The notes under the pieces: generated by a model | Told to the model about the DNA's origin: nothing | Database searches by the model: none | Seen by the model: only the letters and a program-made list of their open reading frames with translations | Assembly: GCA_045598825.1 (NCBI GenBank) | Contig: JAZRUX010000001.1 | Span: 1 to 29,387, forward strand | Direction: 5' to 3' | Source of the DNA: Hennigella sp045598825 | Lineage (GTDB): Bacteria; Bacillota_I; Bacilli_A; Mycoplasmatales; Mycoplasmoidaceae | DNA: 29,387 nt | Made by a program: the position numbers and the translations under genes | Part shown: piece by piece, positions 9,966 to 19,638 of the stretch | How positions within the stretch are numbered: the stretch's first letter is position 1 | Layout: every line of letters starts with the position of its first letter

Positions 9966-9975
9966 CCTCTTTTTT
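9950..9975 (+). terminator. Intrinsic terminator overlapping the recO stop
   Basis: AAAAGAGGTT and AACCTCTTTT pair around a three-base loop TGT, followed by more T residues. The recO stop TAA (9963-9965) overlaps the loop and right arm. Confidence 0.85.
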
Positions 9976-9985
9976 ATTTAATGTA

Positions 9986-9991
9986 TATAAT
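9986..9991 (+). promoter_or_regulatory. -10 box upstream of secG
   Basis: TATAAT lies 26 bases before the secG ATG, directly after the recO terminator. AGAAGG at 10005-10010 gives a normal ribosome site 7 bases from the start. No convincing -35 is visible. Confidence 0.65.
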
Positions 9992-10017
9992 ATACATATG
10001 TAAAAGAAGGATTAATA

Positions 10018-10245
10018 ATGACTCCCATTGCAATAGTAATGTTTGTGTTTGGTGGAATAGCACTACTAGTAGGGCTATTATTATCTGGTAGTGGTACAGG
10101 GGCTGGACTTAATGCACAAGCAGGTCAAGACCTTGAACTATTCAAGAAAACTAAAGACCGTGGATTTGTAAAGATTTTGCAAATCATAATGTTTATTGTG
10201 ACATTAATATTATTGGGTCTTGGTATTGCATTATTATTTATTTAA
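10018..10245 (+). CDS. secG: Preprotein translocase subunit SecG
   Basis: A 75-residue protein with two hydrophobic helices (about 3-22 and 52-74) joined by a Gly-rich loop (LLLSGSGTGAGLNAQAGQD), as in SecG of the SecYEG channel. It assists SecA-driven export across the membrane, which matters here for the many lipoproteins. It heads a secG-rnr-smpB cluster conserved in Firmicutes. The start is set by AGAAGG. The rnr start lies one base past its TAA. Confidence 0.9.
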   Translation: MTPIAIVMFVFGGIALLVGLLLSGSGTGAGLNAQAGQDLELFKKTKDRGFVKILQIIMFIVTLILLGLGIALLFI

Positions 10246-10246
10246 T

Positions 10247-12403
10247 ATGCAAAACAAGAAGCCAGACTACTATAAACAAGTATTAGAAATTGTTGCCAAA
10301 GAAGGCAAAAGACCAATACCAATTGGTATTATTTTACGAAAATTATCAAATAAAGAAGCTGGTGTTGATAAGAATGTTTTTTTTAAAAACATTCAATCCT
10401 TAATTAACTCTGGTCAACTAATTAAGTTAAGAAGTGGCAAATTAGTTTTAGGTTACCCTAAAGCTGATGTTGATATGTCTAAGATCTTTAGAGGTGTTAT
10501 TCGTATTAACTCTAAATTGGCTGGATTTATTACTGAAGAAGGCAAGGAAGACGCAGGATATTTTGTTCATAAAACAAATTTAGGTGGCGCACTAGATGGT
10601 GACACTATTGAATTTGCTTTATTAAAAATGGAAAGTCCAGGCAAAGACCTTAAGGATGCTAAAGTACTAAAAGTACTTAAACATGCCAAAGGTTTTTATG
10701 TTGGATGTTATAAATCTGATGGTGAACACTATCAAGTGGAAACTGACGATAAAAAAATGTATCTACCAATCAAATTAGAAGATACAACTGGATTATCTAA
10801 TGGAACTAAATTCCTATATACAGTTACTAAATTCACTGATACTGAAGCAATTTGTAAAGTTGCTAAAATTATTGGACATATTAATGATGTTGGTACCGAC
10901 ATCTTATCCATTGTCTATGACAATGGAATTGAACCTGAATTTCCCGATGAAGTTATTGACTATGCCAATAAGTTAAAACTAAATATTGATGAAAATGAAA
11001 AAGCATTGAGAAAAGATTTAACTCATTTAGATATTGTTACAATTGATCCAGCAACATCAAAAGACTTTGATGATGCTGTTTATTGTGAACAATTAGAAGA
11101 TGGAACATATAGACTATATGTTTCAATCGCTGATGTAAGTCATTATGTTAAGATGAATTCATGTCTTGATCTAGAAGCATTGAAACGAGGATGTTCAACA
11201 TATCTTGTCGATCGAGTTATTCCAATGCTTCCTCATAACTTATCTGATGATTTATGTTCATTAAATCCAAATGTTGAGCGATTAGCTCTAACATGCGAAA
11301 TGATTATTGATAAGAAAGGATCTTTCTTAGACATTAAGACATATCCATCAATTATTAAATCACATCGTAGGTTTAGTTATGATGAAGTTAATGCTTTCTT
11401 TGATGGAAGAGATAAACTTGAAAAAGATACTCCTGAAATTAAGAAGATGTTACAAACATCTAGAAAATTACATGATATTTTATACACCATGAAAAAGAAT
11501 CGTGGTTATGTTGAACTAGAAATACCAGAAGTTAAAATTATTGTTAATGAAAAATGTGAACCAATCGACATTAAATTAAGAGAAACTGGTACAGCTCAAT
11601 CTATGATTGAAGACTTCATGGTTGCTGCCAATGAAGCAGTTACTATCGAAGCAATTAAAGTTAAATGGCCATTTGTGTATCGTGTGCATGGAGAACCAAA
11701 AGCAGAACGTGTAGAAATGTTTAAAGTTGAAGCCAAGAAATTAAACTTTAAACTTCCAGCAGGTGATTTATCTATTACACCTAAATCAATGTCTAATTGA
11801 TTGGTTAATAATGCTGACAACCCTAACCTAGACTTGGTTAGTATCTTAATGTTAAGAACAATGGCTAAAGCGGAATATGATACTAAAAATATTGGTCACT
11901 TTGGATTAGCAAGTAAAAACTATACTCACTTTACTTCTCCAATTAGACGATACCCAGATTTAGTTGTACATCGTTTATATTGAATGTATCTTTTCAATAG
12001 AAAAGCATATACTGATGATGATCGTAAAAAATTGATAGAAATGCTAAAAGAATATTGTGATAAATCAAATGAAGCAGAACTTAGAGCAATTCAAACTGAA
12101 AGGGACGTTAATGCCTTAAAGTTTGCTCAGTATATGAAAGATCATATTGGTGAAGAGTTTGATGTGAGAGTATCTGCTGTAACAAAATTCGGTTGTTTTG
12201 TTGAATTATCAAACACAATTGAAGGATTGATTAAGTTAGCTAACTTAAAAGATGATTTTTATATATATGATGAAAGAAATTTCCAATTAATAGGAAAGAA
12301 TTCAAACAAGATTATTACATTAGGAACTAGATTTAGAGCTAAATGTATTAGTTCTGATATGAATGAAAGAAAAATAGAGTTTGAAGTTGTTAGAAGGATT
12401 TAA
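10247..12403 (+). CDS. rnr: Ribonuclease R (3'-5' exoribonuclease)
   Basis: A 718-residue RNase II/R family enzyme. An N-terminal helix-turn-helix-like region and cold-shock domains lead to the RNB catalytic domain, with the metal-binding cluster DPATSKDFDDAVY (Asp267, Asp273, Asp275, Asp276), ADVSHYV and, near 560, HFTSPIRRYPDLVVHR. A C-terminal S1 domain (about 635-715, FDVRVSAVTKFGCFVEL) follows. Mollicutes generally lack PNPase and other exonucleases, so RNase R is the main processive 3'-5' exonuclease; it also degrades tmRNA-tagged mRNAs with SmpB. I chose the ATG at 10247, one base after the secG stop; an earlier in-frame start would lie inside secG. smpB follows after two bases. Confidence 0.96.
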
Positions 12404-12405
12404 TT

Positions 12406-12840
12406 ATGAAGATTCTTGTTAATAACAAAAAAGCTTTATTTAATTACAGCATTCAAGATAAATATGAATGTGGTATATCATTATGAGGATCTGAAGTTAA
12501 ATCGATTATTGATTCACAAGCAAATCTTGATGAAGCATTTGTAACTTTTAGAAATAATGAAGCATTTGTTATTAACATGCATGTTACACCATGAAAACAA
12601 TCAAACCTAAAAGGTGATGACGCAACAAGAACAAGAAAATTATTATTGCATAAGAGTGAAATTCTTAAGATTCAAAATCATATTAAAAAATTTAAAGAAA
12701 CAGTCATTCCCTTAAATATTCATTTAGAACACGGCAAAATTAAACTAACTATTGCTATTGCTAAAAGAAAAAATAGTGCGGACAAACGTGAAACTAAAAA
12801 GAAAAAAGATGCACAAAGAGAAATTAAAAAATTTATTTAA
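12406..12840 (+). CDS. smpB: SsrA (tmRNA)-binding protein SmpB
   Basis: A 144-residue protein beginning MKILVNNKKALFNYSI with the family block YECGISLWGSEVKSI, and a basic tail rich in Lys/Arg (KRETKKKKDAQREIKKF) that enters the ribosomal mRNA channel. SmpB binds tmRNA and starts trans-translation on stalled ribosomes. Several TGA codons, such as the Trp in LWGSEVK, must be sense. It ends the secG-rnr-smpB cluster. The last 8 bases overlap the 3' end of the convergent tatD gene. No tmRNA gene is seen next to it, so ssrA should lie elsewhere. Confidence 0.94.
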
Positions 12841-13609
12841 GACTGAAGAAGTTAACAGCATTAGCTGTTAATTTTTTTATTACCTCTTCTTTAGACATTT
12901 GTAATTTATTGGCAATGTCTTCTGCTACATATTGAACATAATATGGATAATTTGTTTTACCACGATGAGGAACAGGTGCTAGTCATGGCCCATCAGTTTC
13001 TACCATCATTCGGTCTAATGGGATAACCGTTAATGCTTCATTAAGTGCCTTAGCATTTTTAAATGTAACAATTCCTGGAATTGATAACATATAACCAGCA
13101 TCAATATATTTTTTTGCTCAATCTGTCCCCATTGCAAAACAATGAATTCAGACTTTATTAGGATTCTTAACCATTTTTAATATTTTAAAACAATCTTCTT
13201 CTGCAGCTCGGACATGAATACAAACAGGTAGATTGTATTTATTAACTATTTCTAATTGTTTTTTAAAGAATAAAATTTGTTTTTCTTTGTCAAAATTTTC
13301 ATAATGATAATCTAAACCGCATTCACCTCATGCTACAACAACATCTTTATTTTTTAAATAAAGATCTTCAAGTTTTTGTATATCATTTAAATCCTTACAG
13401 TTATCTGGATGAATACCAACTGTTGCATAAATTTGATCTGGGTATTGTTTAGCTTGATTAATAGCTATAACCGAATCTTCATAGTTTGTCCCCACTGCAT
13501 TTCAAATAATGTTTTTATCTTTGCATATAGAAACAATGGTATCCAATTGCCTTATCATCGGGTCCATATTCGTATGAGTATGGACATCATATAAAAATAT
13601 GTCTTTCAT
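12833..13609 (-). CDS. tatD: TatD family metal-dependent nuclease
   Basis: A 258-residue TatD/YcfH family hydrolase. The N-terminal metal motif is VHTHTNMD (His10, His12). The other ligands fit VVAWGECGLDY (Glu96), VCIHVRAAEED (His132), WIHCFAMG (His156) and VETDGPWLAP (Asp206), followed by PHRGK. Family members are DNases/exonucleases acting in DNA repair and turnover; the exact substrate is not readable from sequence. It is the only housekeeping gene of its block on the minus strand and is convergent with smpB, overlapping it by 8 bases. The start is the ATG just upstream of VHTH. A weak TAATAT box lies a few bases upstream of the ATG on the minus strand. Confidence 0.94.
12852..12878 (+). 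terminator. smpB terminator, embedded in tatD coding sequence
   Basis: TTAACAGC / GCTGTTAA form a perfect 8-bp stem around ATTA, followed by seven T residues on the plus strand, beginning 12 bases after the smpB stop. The same DNA encodes C-terminal residues of TatD on the minus strand. Confidence 0.8.
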
Positions 13610-13644
13610 AACCTATATTATTTATATAATAAATAATAGATAGA

Positions 13645-13684
13645 TTAATAAGTTAATAAGTTTTGCGCAAAAAAATCGATTTTT
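13645..13684. repeat. Cluster of small palindromes and direct repeats
   Basis: Between the divergent tatD and tRNA-Leu genes lie two abutting copies of TTAATAAG (13645-13660), the palindrome TTTTGCGCAAAA (13661-13672) and the palindrome AAAAATCGATTTTT (13671-13684). They follow one another without a gap. They could be protein-binding sites or hairpins; no function is recognised. Confidence 0.6.
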
Positions 13685-13717
13685 AACTTACTATTTTATT
13701 AGCCACAAAATATAAAT

Positions 13718-13803
13718 GCTCGAGTGGCGGAATGGCAGACGCGATAGACTCAAAATCTATTGAAGGTAACTTCTTATGGGTTCAAGTCCCTTTTCGAGCA
13801 CCA
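13718..13803 (+). tRNA. tRNA-Leu (anticodon CAA), 3' CCA encoded
   Basis: An 86-base class II tRNA. The acceptor arms GCTCGAG and TTCGAGC pair over 7 bp (last pair G-T), followed by discriminator A and encoded CCA. The anticodon stem ATAGA/TCTAT encloses the loop CTCAAAA, giving anticodon CAA for UUG Leu. A long variable arm (GAAG/CTTC) is as expected for tRNA-Leu. The T-loop is TTCAAGT; its stem appears to carry one T-T mismatch (positions 50-64). Confidence 0.95.
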
Positions 13804-13824
13804 TTTAAAATTTAGGTATTATTA

Positions 13825-15768
13825 ATGACGAAAACAGAAAATAAATCTACATTAACTAAGAAGCCTGAACGAGTTAAATGACCACTTAAAAAGTTTTTAA
13901 ACAAATTCTTTGTTTTTAATATCTTTTTAACGCTTGGTATTGTCATGCTAATTTTATCGTTAGTATGCCAAGATGCCTTTAAAGGCGACCAAGCTAAAAT
14001 AAATAGCAACATTATAGTATCTGTACTTGTTATTGTTGCAGGTTTAGCTGGTGGTTTAACCTACTCGCTACTTCTTACGTATAGAGGTGAACAACCTTTA
14101 GAAACGAAATTCTCTGATTTAACTAAATGATTTTTCTGAGTACCAATACTAGGTATTGTCTTTGACAAAATTTGAAAGCATAAAGAATTAAAACATCAAT
14201 ATGCCCTAAAGTTAAAATCAAACCCTAATTTCAAAAAACCAAAAATGCAACTTCCAAGTGCATTGCTTATTATCTTTGCAGCCTTAGTGGGTATTGTCTT
14301 TGCTATTTGAGTAATTTACTTGGCTGGTGGTAATTTAATTGTTACCAACACTGAAGGTGAACAAGTTCCAGGACAAATTCCAGGATTACTTGATATCTTC
14401 TTAAACCCACTACGTGGTTTTGCTGGATACAATTCAACTAACCTTGGTGCAGTTTCTGGTGCAGCATCAATTGTAATTTTCTTATTACTATTCAATGCTT
14501 GTATGGAATTAGTTAGTGAATCAAAAGCCCTAGAAGCTGGAATTGGTGCTTTACTTAAGAAAATGAAAGGTAAAGAAATTATTCTAATTCCAATCTTAAT
14601 GTTCATTCTATCAATCTGTGGTTCAACATTCAATATGTGTGAACAATTACTACCCTTATTCTTAGTAGTTATTCCATTATTGTTTGCTGCAGGATATGAT
14701 GCAATGACTGGATTCATGGTTGTCTTTATGTCAGCTGGTGTAGGTGTTATGGGATCAACAGTTAACCCTGTATTGATTTCTACAGCTATTGAAGCAATGA
14801 AAAGTACAACAATGGACCCAGCTTTGATTCCTGGTATGATGGTTGGTATTACATGAAGATTAGTAATCTTTGCTGTAGTAACTATTGCATCAATTGCATG
14901 TACGATGATTTATGCACTTCGAATGAAGAAAAATCCACAAAAATCATGTGTATACATGTCAAATGAAGAATTTAAATCTAAATACTCATTTGATAAAGAT
15001 GCACTTCCACCAATGACAACAAAACGTATGTGAACTCTAATTGTCTTTGGAGTAACATTCTTAATGTTAATTATTTGTTTAATTGACTGAAAAGAAATTA
15101 CTGGTTGAACTGGTTTTATTGATTTACAAACATGATTAGCTAATACATTCCCATTCTTAACATCAATTTGTCCAATTGGTAGCTTTGGAATGCTAGAAGC
15201 TGGTTTTTTGTTCTTTGTTGGAGCCGTTCTAGTTGGTGTAATTAACTGAAAGAGTGCTCCACACTTTATGCAAACATTCTTAAAGGGATGTGCTGACTTT
15301 ATTGGTGTAGCATTCATCGTTTCTCTTGCAAGAGGTCTTGCAATCACACTTAACGAATCAGGATTTAATAACTTAATTGCTGATGGATTAGGTGCAGCAT
15401 TAAAACACATGCCAGCAATCGGTGCGATGTTAATGATTTTCTTAGTAGTTTCACTACTAACAATCTTCATTCCATCATCATCTGGTCTATCATCTGCAAT
15501 GTTCCCAATTATTGGTCCAACAGTTGGTGGATTAATTGCTGGAGGTGTTGAAACTATTACAGTATCAGGTTCAGTAACTACATTTGCTGCAGCAATGGGT
15601 TGAGTAAACCTATTCACTCCAACAGGTATGGTTCTTCCATTCTTAGAAATGTTGAAGATGGACTACTCAGACTTTGTCAAAGCAAGCTGAAAACAAATTC
15701 TAATTGTCTTAGTTGTTGGATTAGGCTTAATGGCAATAGGATGTTACTTACCTGCTGGAATGTTCTAG
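13825..15768 (+). CDS. YfcC/DcuC-family carrier with extra N-terminal membrane module
   Basis: A 647-residue polytopic membrane protein of the YfcC/C4-dicarboxylate carrier superfamily. The core begins near residue 135 (LPSALLIIFAALVGIVFAIW). It contains the hallmarks CGSTFNMCEQLLPL, GVGVMGSTVNPVL, GVAFIVSLARGLA and IPSSSGLSSAMFPI. Members in mollicutes are often annotated as arginine/ornithine or other amino-acid antiporters; the substrate here is not determined. About 130 residues precede the normal start: two extra helices (about 32-53 and 67-88) and a basic cytoplasmic stretch. The start ATG at 13825 is 21 bases after the tRNA and has only a weak AGG upstream. A strong terminator follows. 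The neighbouring dipeptidases suggest a link to peptide-derived amino acids. Confidence 0.85.
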
Positions 15769-15788
15769 TAAATAAACTAAAAAGAGAG

Positions 15789-15822
15789 AATAAAAGTATT
15801 GTTTACAATACTTTTATTTTTT
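15789..15822 (+). terminator. Intrinsic terminator after YfcC-family gene
   Basis: AATAAAAGTATTG and CAATACTTTTATT form a perfect 13-bp stem around TTTA, followed by T residues. It separates the carrier gene from the pepD operon. Confidence 0.9.
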
Positions 15823-15832
15823 ATAATAAATA

Positions 15833-15838
15833 TATAAT
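15833..15838 (+). promoter_or_regulatory. -10 box of pepD-pepD-yebC operon
   Basis: TATAAT lies 27 bases before the ATG at 15866. The leader carries a strong ribosome site AAGGAGA (15854-15860), the best in the window, 5 bases from the start. Confidence 0.7.
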
Positions 15839-15865
15839 ATATCGACAATCTTTAAGGAGATATTT

Positions 15866-17350
15866 ATGGAAATAAGAGATATTGAAAATATTGAGCCAAA
15901 GGAAGTAATGAAATGGTTCAAAGAACTAACAAAAATTCCTCGTGGTTCATATCACGAAGAAGCAATCTCTAAATGAACTGCTGAAGTTTGTAAGAAAGCT
16001 GGATGTAAGACAACGGTTTATCCTAGTGGAATGATTTTAGCAAGACAAGACGCAAGTCATGGTTGTGAAAATTGACCAATAGTTTTGTTACAATCTCACC
16101 TAGACATGGTTTTGGCTAAAGAAGACAAAGTAGAAAAGGATCTTTTAAAAGAAGGTATCAATGCCTTCTATGATACTGAAACTGGAATGATTAAAGCTGA
16201 TGGAACATCACTAGGTGGTGATGATGGTATTGGCGTCGCAATTCAATTAGCCATTATGCATAATAAAAATCTTAAGCACGGTCCAATTGAACATTTATTT
16301 ACTGTAAATGAAGAAGATTTGCCAGGTAAATGTGTTATCGATGATTTACCTAATAATGAATTAAAAGCTAAGTATTACATCAATATTGATAGTGAAACAT
16401 TCAATGAAATCACCTATGGTGGTGCTGGATGTTCAACAATGAAATATGATTGCCCTCTTAAAACAGAAGATAATGACAGTAAAGATGCATATTCAATTGC
16501 ATTAACTGGGTTACATGGAGGTCATTCAGGAACAAATATTAGTCGACCACATATTAATCCAATTGAATTCCTTGCACAATGTATCCACGACTTTGCTCAC
16601 TTAAATAAGTTTCATTTTCATGTCTCAAAATATGAGGGTGGACCAATAAATAACTCACTTCCAACATATGCAAAAGCAGATGTAATTATTGAAAATCAAC
16701 AATTTGAAAAATTAAAAAGATTTTTAATTAATCAATTAAAGATTGCTAAAAAAGTAGCACAAGGTCTAGAAAATGATGCAGTATTATCGTTTGATCGAAT
16801 TGACCCTCCGAAGAAGAGGTTTACAATTCAAACATCAATAAACATTTTATTGTTTGCATCATTAGCACCAAATAAAGTGTTTACAAGTCAAGCTGGGTCA
16901 ACTGATATGTATTCATCATCTAATATTGGTTTTATAAGTACCGAAGGTGACAAACTAAGAGCTGATTTTAAAATTAGAAGTTACTTAGATGGTGACATTC
17001 AAAAAACAGTTAGAAAAATTGAATCATTAGGCCAATTGCTTGGTTTTAATAATTACAAGCAAGAAGGTCAATTATTTTCATTCATTAACGATTTAAAACA
17101 AAACGAACTTGCTAAAATTTATGCAAAATCATTCAAAGAAATTGTTGGTGAAGAAATTAAGTTTGTAGCAGTTCCTGCCGGTCTTGAATGTGGAATTGTT
17201 TGCGTTAAGAACCCAAACATGATTGCAAACACTATTAGTATTAATACATCGTTGTATAACTGTCATTCACCAAGTGAAGCATTTAATGTATCAGACACAT
17301 CAAAATTGTGAAAAATTATTCAATTAACATTAGCAAGATTAGATAAATAG
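15866..17350 (+). CDS. pepD: PepD-type Xaa-His dipeptidase (M20 family), copy 1
   Basis: A 494-residue cytosolic zinc aminoacyl-histidine dipeptidase. Metal and catalytic positions are in order: QSHLDMV (His78, Asp80), GTSLGGDDGIG (bridging Asp119), VNEED (catalytic Glu149, metal Glu150), the dimerisation-lid motif LHGGHSG, and the C-terminal CHSPSE that supplies the last His. These residue numbers coincide with those of classical PepD. The enzyme cleaves dipeptides to free amino acids. It is first in an operon with a second pepD (9 bases downstream) and yebC. The strong AAGGAGA decides the start. The loop after Glu150 reads DLPGK, shorter in character than in copy 2. Confidence 0.93.
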
Positions 17351-17358
17351 GAGTAAAA

Positions 17359-18843
17359 ATGAAAAGATTTGATTTTGAAAAATTAGAACCAAAAAATGTA
17401 TTGTCTTGATTCAAAAGAATATGTGCCATTCCACATGGTTCATTCAATGAAGCAGCTTTAGCTGATATGTTAAAGCATGAATTAAATAAAGCAGGATGTC
17501 ATGTAAAACAATTTAGTTCAGGCGCTATATTTGCAAAAAAAGCAGCAACAAAAGGTTGTGAAAAAAAACCAACAATTTTATTACAAGCTCATATGGATAT
17601 GGTTTTAACAAAGACTGCAGATGTGAAAGTTGATTTAAATGTCACACCAGTTAAACCTTTCTATGACACAACCGATGGTTACATCAAATGTGATGGAACA
17701 ACATTAGGAGCTGATGATGGTATTGGTGTAGCAGCTATTATGGAAATAATGACATCAAATAGATACCAACATGGCCCACTTGAAGTTCTATTAAGTGTTA
17801 CTGAAGAAGTTGATATTCAACATTGCATGAATTCAATACCAAAAAAATATTTTAAAGCAAAACATTTATTGAACTTGGATATTGATTGTCCGGAAAAAAT
17901 GTATACATCAAGTAATGGTGGTAACAGAGTTGTTTGTGAAAAACCATTAAAACTAATGCCTGTTCACAAAGGAACAAAGACTTATTTAGTACAGGTTTCA
18001 CATTTAGATGGTGGCCACTCTGCATTAGCGGTTCACAACCCTTTAAATAATGCTATTACCTTCTTATGTCAAGCCCTTTATTCATTCTCGCAAGACCACA
18101 GTAAAGTTTCATTAGTAAGCATTGAAGGTGGTAACGCTTTTAATGCAATACCAAGAAGAGCTGACATAACAATTCAGGCTGATCCAAAAGATATACCAGA
18201 ATTAAAAAAACATTTAAAACATGCATTAGATGTTGCCATAACAATGGCTCAAGGCTTGGATAAAGAAGGAAGAATTAATGTTAGTTTAGCATCAAAACAA
18301 GTTAAACAAGCTTGTAATTATGATGAAACTGAACAAATTTTCTGATTCTTTTCATATATTCCAACAGGTATTGATCGAATGGATATAACTATGAAACATA
18401 TCTTTTCTACCAATAACGTAGGAATGGTTAAGACAGAAGACAATATATTAAAAGTCTTTATGATGCCACGTTGTTTCTTCACCGACGGATTAAACTACCA
18501 ATTTGATCGATTAAGATATTTTGGAATGAAATTTGGATTTAGAAATTTCCAAAATATATTAACATGTGTTCCATGATTAACTGAACATCCAGACAAAGTT
18601 GAAATTGTACAAACATGAAGCAAATGTTTTACTAAAGTAACAGGTAGATATACATTACCTGCTAAAGACCCAGGTGGTATTGAACCAGCAGCAATTATTG
18701 ATAATAGTCCACAATTAATGAACCATGCTGTTGCAGTCGGTCCAAGAATGTATGACTGTCACTCTCCAGCTGAAAGAGTTGAAGTAAAATCAATATTAGA
18801 ATGATGAAAAACACTACTATTGGTGTTAAAGGAAATTAAATAA
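17359..18843 (+). CDS. pepD: PepD-type Xaa-His dipeptidase (M20 family), copy 2
   Basis: A second 494-residue dipeptidase, exactly as long as the first. It shares the alignment of active-site positions: AHMDMV (His78, Asp80), LGADDGIGVAA (Asp119), TEEVD (Glu149, Glu150), HLDGGHSA and YDCHSPAE. Outside the motifs the two copies differ widely, so the duplication is old and the substrate ranges probably differ. TAGGAG overlaps the previous stop and serves as ribosome site 5 bases before the ATG. Its TAA shares a base with the yebC start (TAATG). It has two adjacent UGA Trp codons near the C-terminus (LEWWKTL). Confidence 0.93.
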
Positions 18844-19550
18844 TGCCACGTAAACATTTAGTTGCAAGTCAAACAAATAAAAAGCAACAAATGCAAGCTA
18901 AAATTTGACTTAAGCTTGCAAAAGAAATTAAAGCAGCTGCAAAAGTTGGTGGACCAAATATTGATGCCAACCCAAGACTTAAAGCTGCTGTTGATAAAGC
19001 TTTAGCCAATAACTTATCAAGAGAATCAATTGAAAGAAATATTTCTGGAGCTGCTAAAGATCCGGCAAATATGGTATCAGTAGTTTATGAATGTTATGGA
19101 CCAAACGGGACACAATTCATTATTAATGCTTTAACTGATAATACAAATAGAACAGCAAGTAACCTAAGAGGTTATCTTGGCAAAATTAATGGGCAAATTG
19201 CTCGCCCAAACTCTGTTAAAATTTTCTTTGATAATTATGCTGAATTTATCTTATTAAAAAATGCAAAAACAAATGAAGATTCTATTTTAGAATCATTACT
19301 GCCTTTCAATGTAGCTGATATTAAAGATCATGAAGATAACTATGAAGTTTTAGTTGATCCAAACCAATTCTATGATGCTAAGAAAGCACTAATTGATGCA
19401 GGCTTTAGTATTCACTCTGGTGAAGTTAAATTAGTTGCTCAAGACAAAAAAGATATTAATGATGAAAAGTTATTAGAAAAACTAGAACGTTTCCTTGATT
19501 CTTGTGAAGATGATGATGACATTCAATCAGTTGTTCACAACTTACTATAA
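18843..19550 (+). CDS. yebC: YebC/TACO1 family protein
   Basis: A 235-residue YebC/TACO1 protein: basic N-terminus (MPRKHLVASQTNKKQQMQAK), then KEIKAAAKVGGPNIDANPRLKAAVDKALANN, YECYGPNG and LTDNTNRTASNLRGYLGK, all family blocks. Members have been described as transcriptional regulators and, more recently, as translation factors that relieve ribosome stalling at proline-rich stretches. The usual N-terminal WxxI start is changed here. The start overlaps the pepD stop (TAATG) with no ribosome site of its own, so it depends on coupling. A terminator follows directly. Confidence 0.93.
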
Positions 19551-19574
19551 AATAAGGCAAGTCCTTATTTTTTT
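19549..19574 (+). terminator. Intrinsic terminator after yebC
   Basis: AAATAAGG and CCTTATTT pair around CAAGT and are followed by a T-run. The left arm begins at the last base of the yebC stop. Confidence 0.8.
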
Positions 19575-19614
19575 ATCAATTATTATCTTTTTTTAATAAA
19601 AAAGATATTATCTA

Positions 19615-19620
19615 TATAAT
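19615..19620 (+). promoter_or_regulatory. -10 box of ABC exporter operon
   Basis: TATAAT lies 18 bases before the ATG at 19639. A start site about 7 bases downstream would leave a leader of roughly 12 bases without any Shine-Dalgarno sequence, so initiation is near-leaderless. Confidence 0.6.
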
Positions 19621-19638
19621 ACTTAAACAAATAATAAT

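Noticed and set aside
10220..10246. Earlier in-frame start for rnr inside secG
   Set aside because: It would overlap the secG reading frame by 27 bases and has no ribosome site; the ATG at 10247 fits the one-base junction seen elsewhere.
13711..13716. TATAAA as the -10 box of tRNA-Leu
   Set aside because: It ends one base before the mature tRNA 5' end, too close for a start site with any leader.
12841..13820. tmRNA (ssrA) gene next to smpB
   Set aside because: The region is fully explained by tatD, the small palindromes and tRNA-Leu; no tmRNA acceptor or tag sequence was seen.
14910..15617. 235-codon open frame on the minus strand inside the YfcC-family gene
   Set aside because: It is a shadow of the plus-strand coding sequence, with low-complexity Pro/Ile/Asn composition and no family features.
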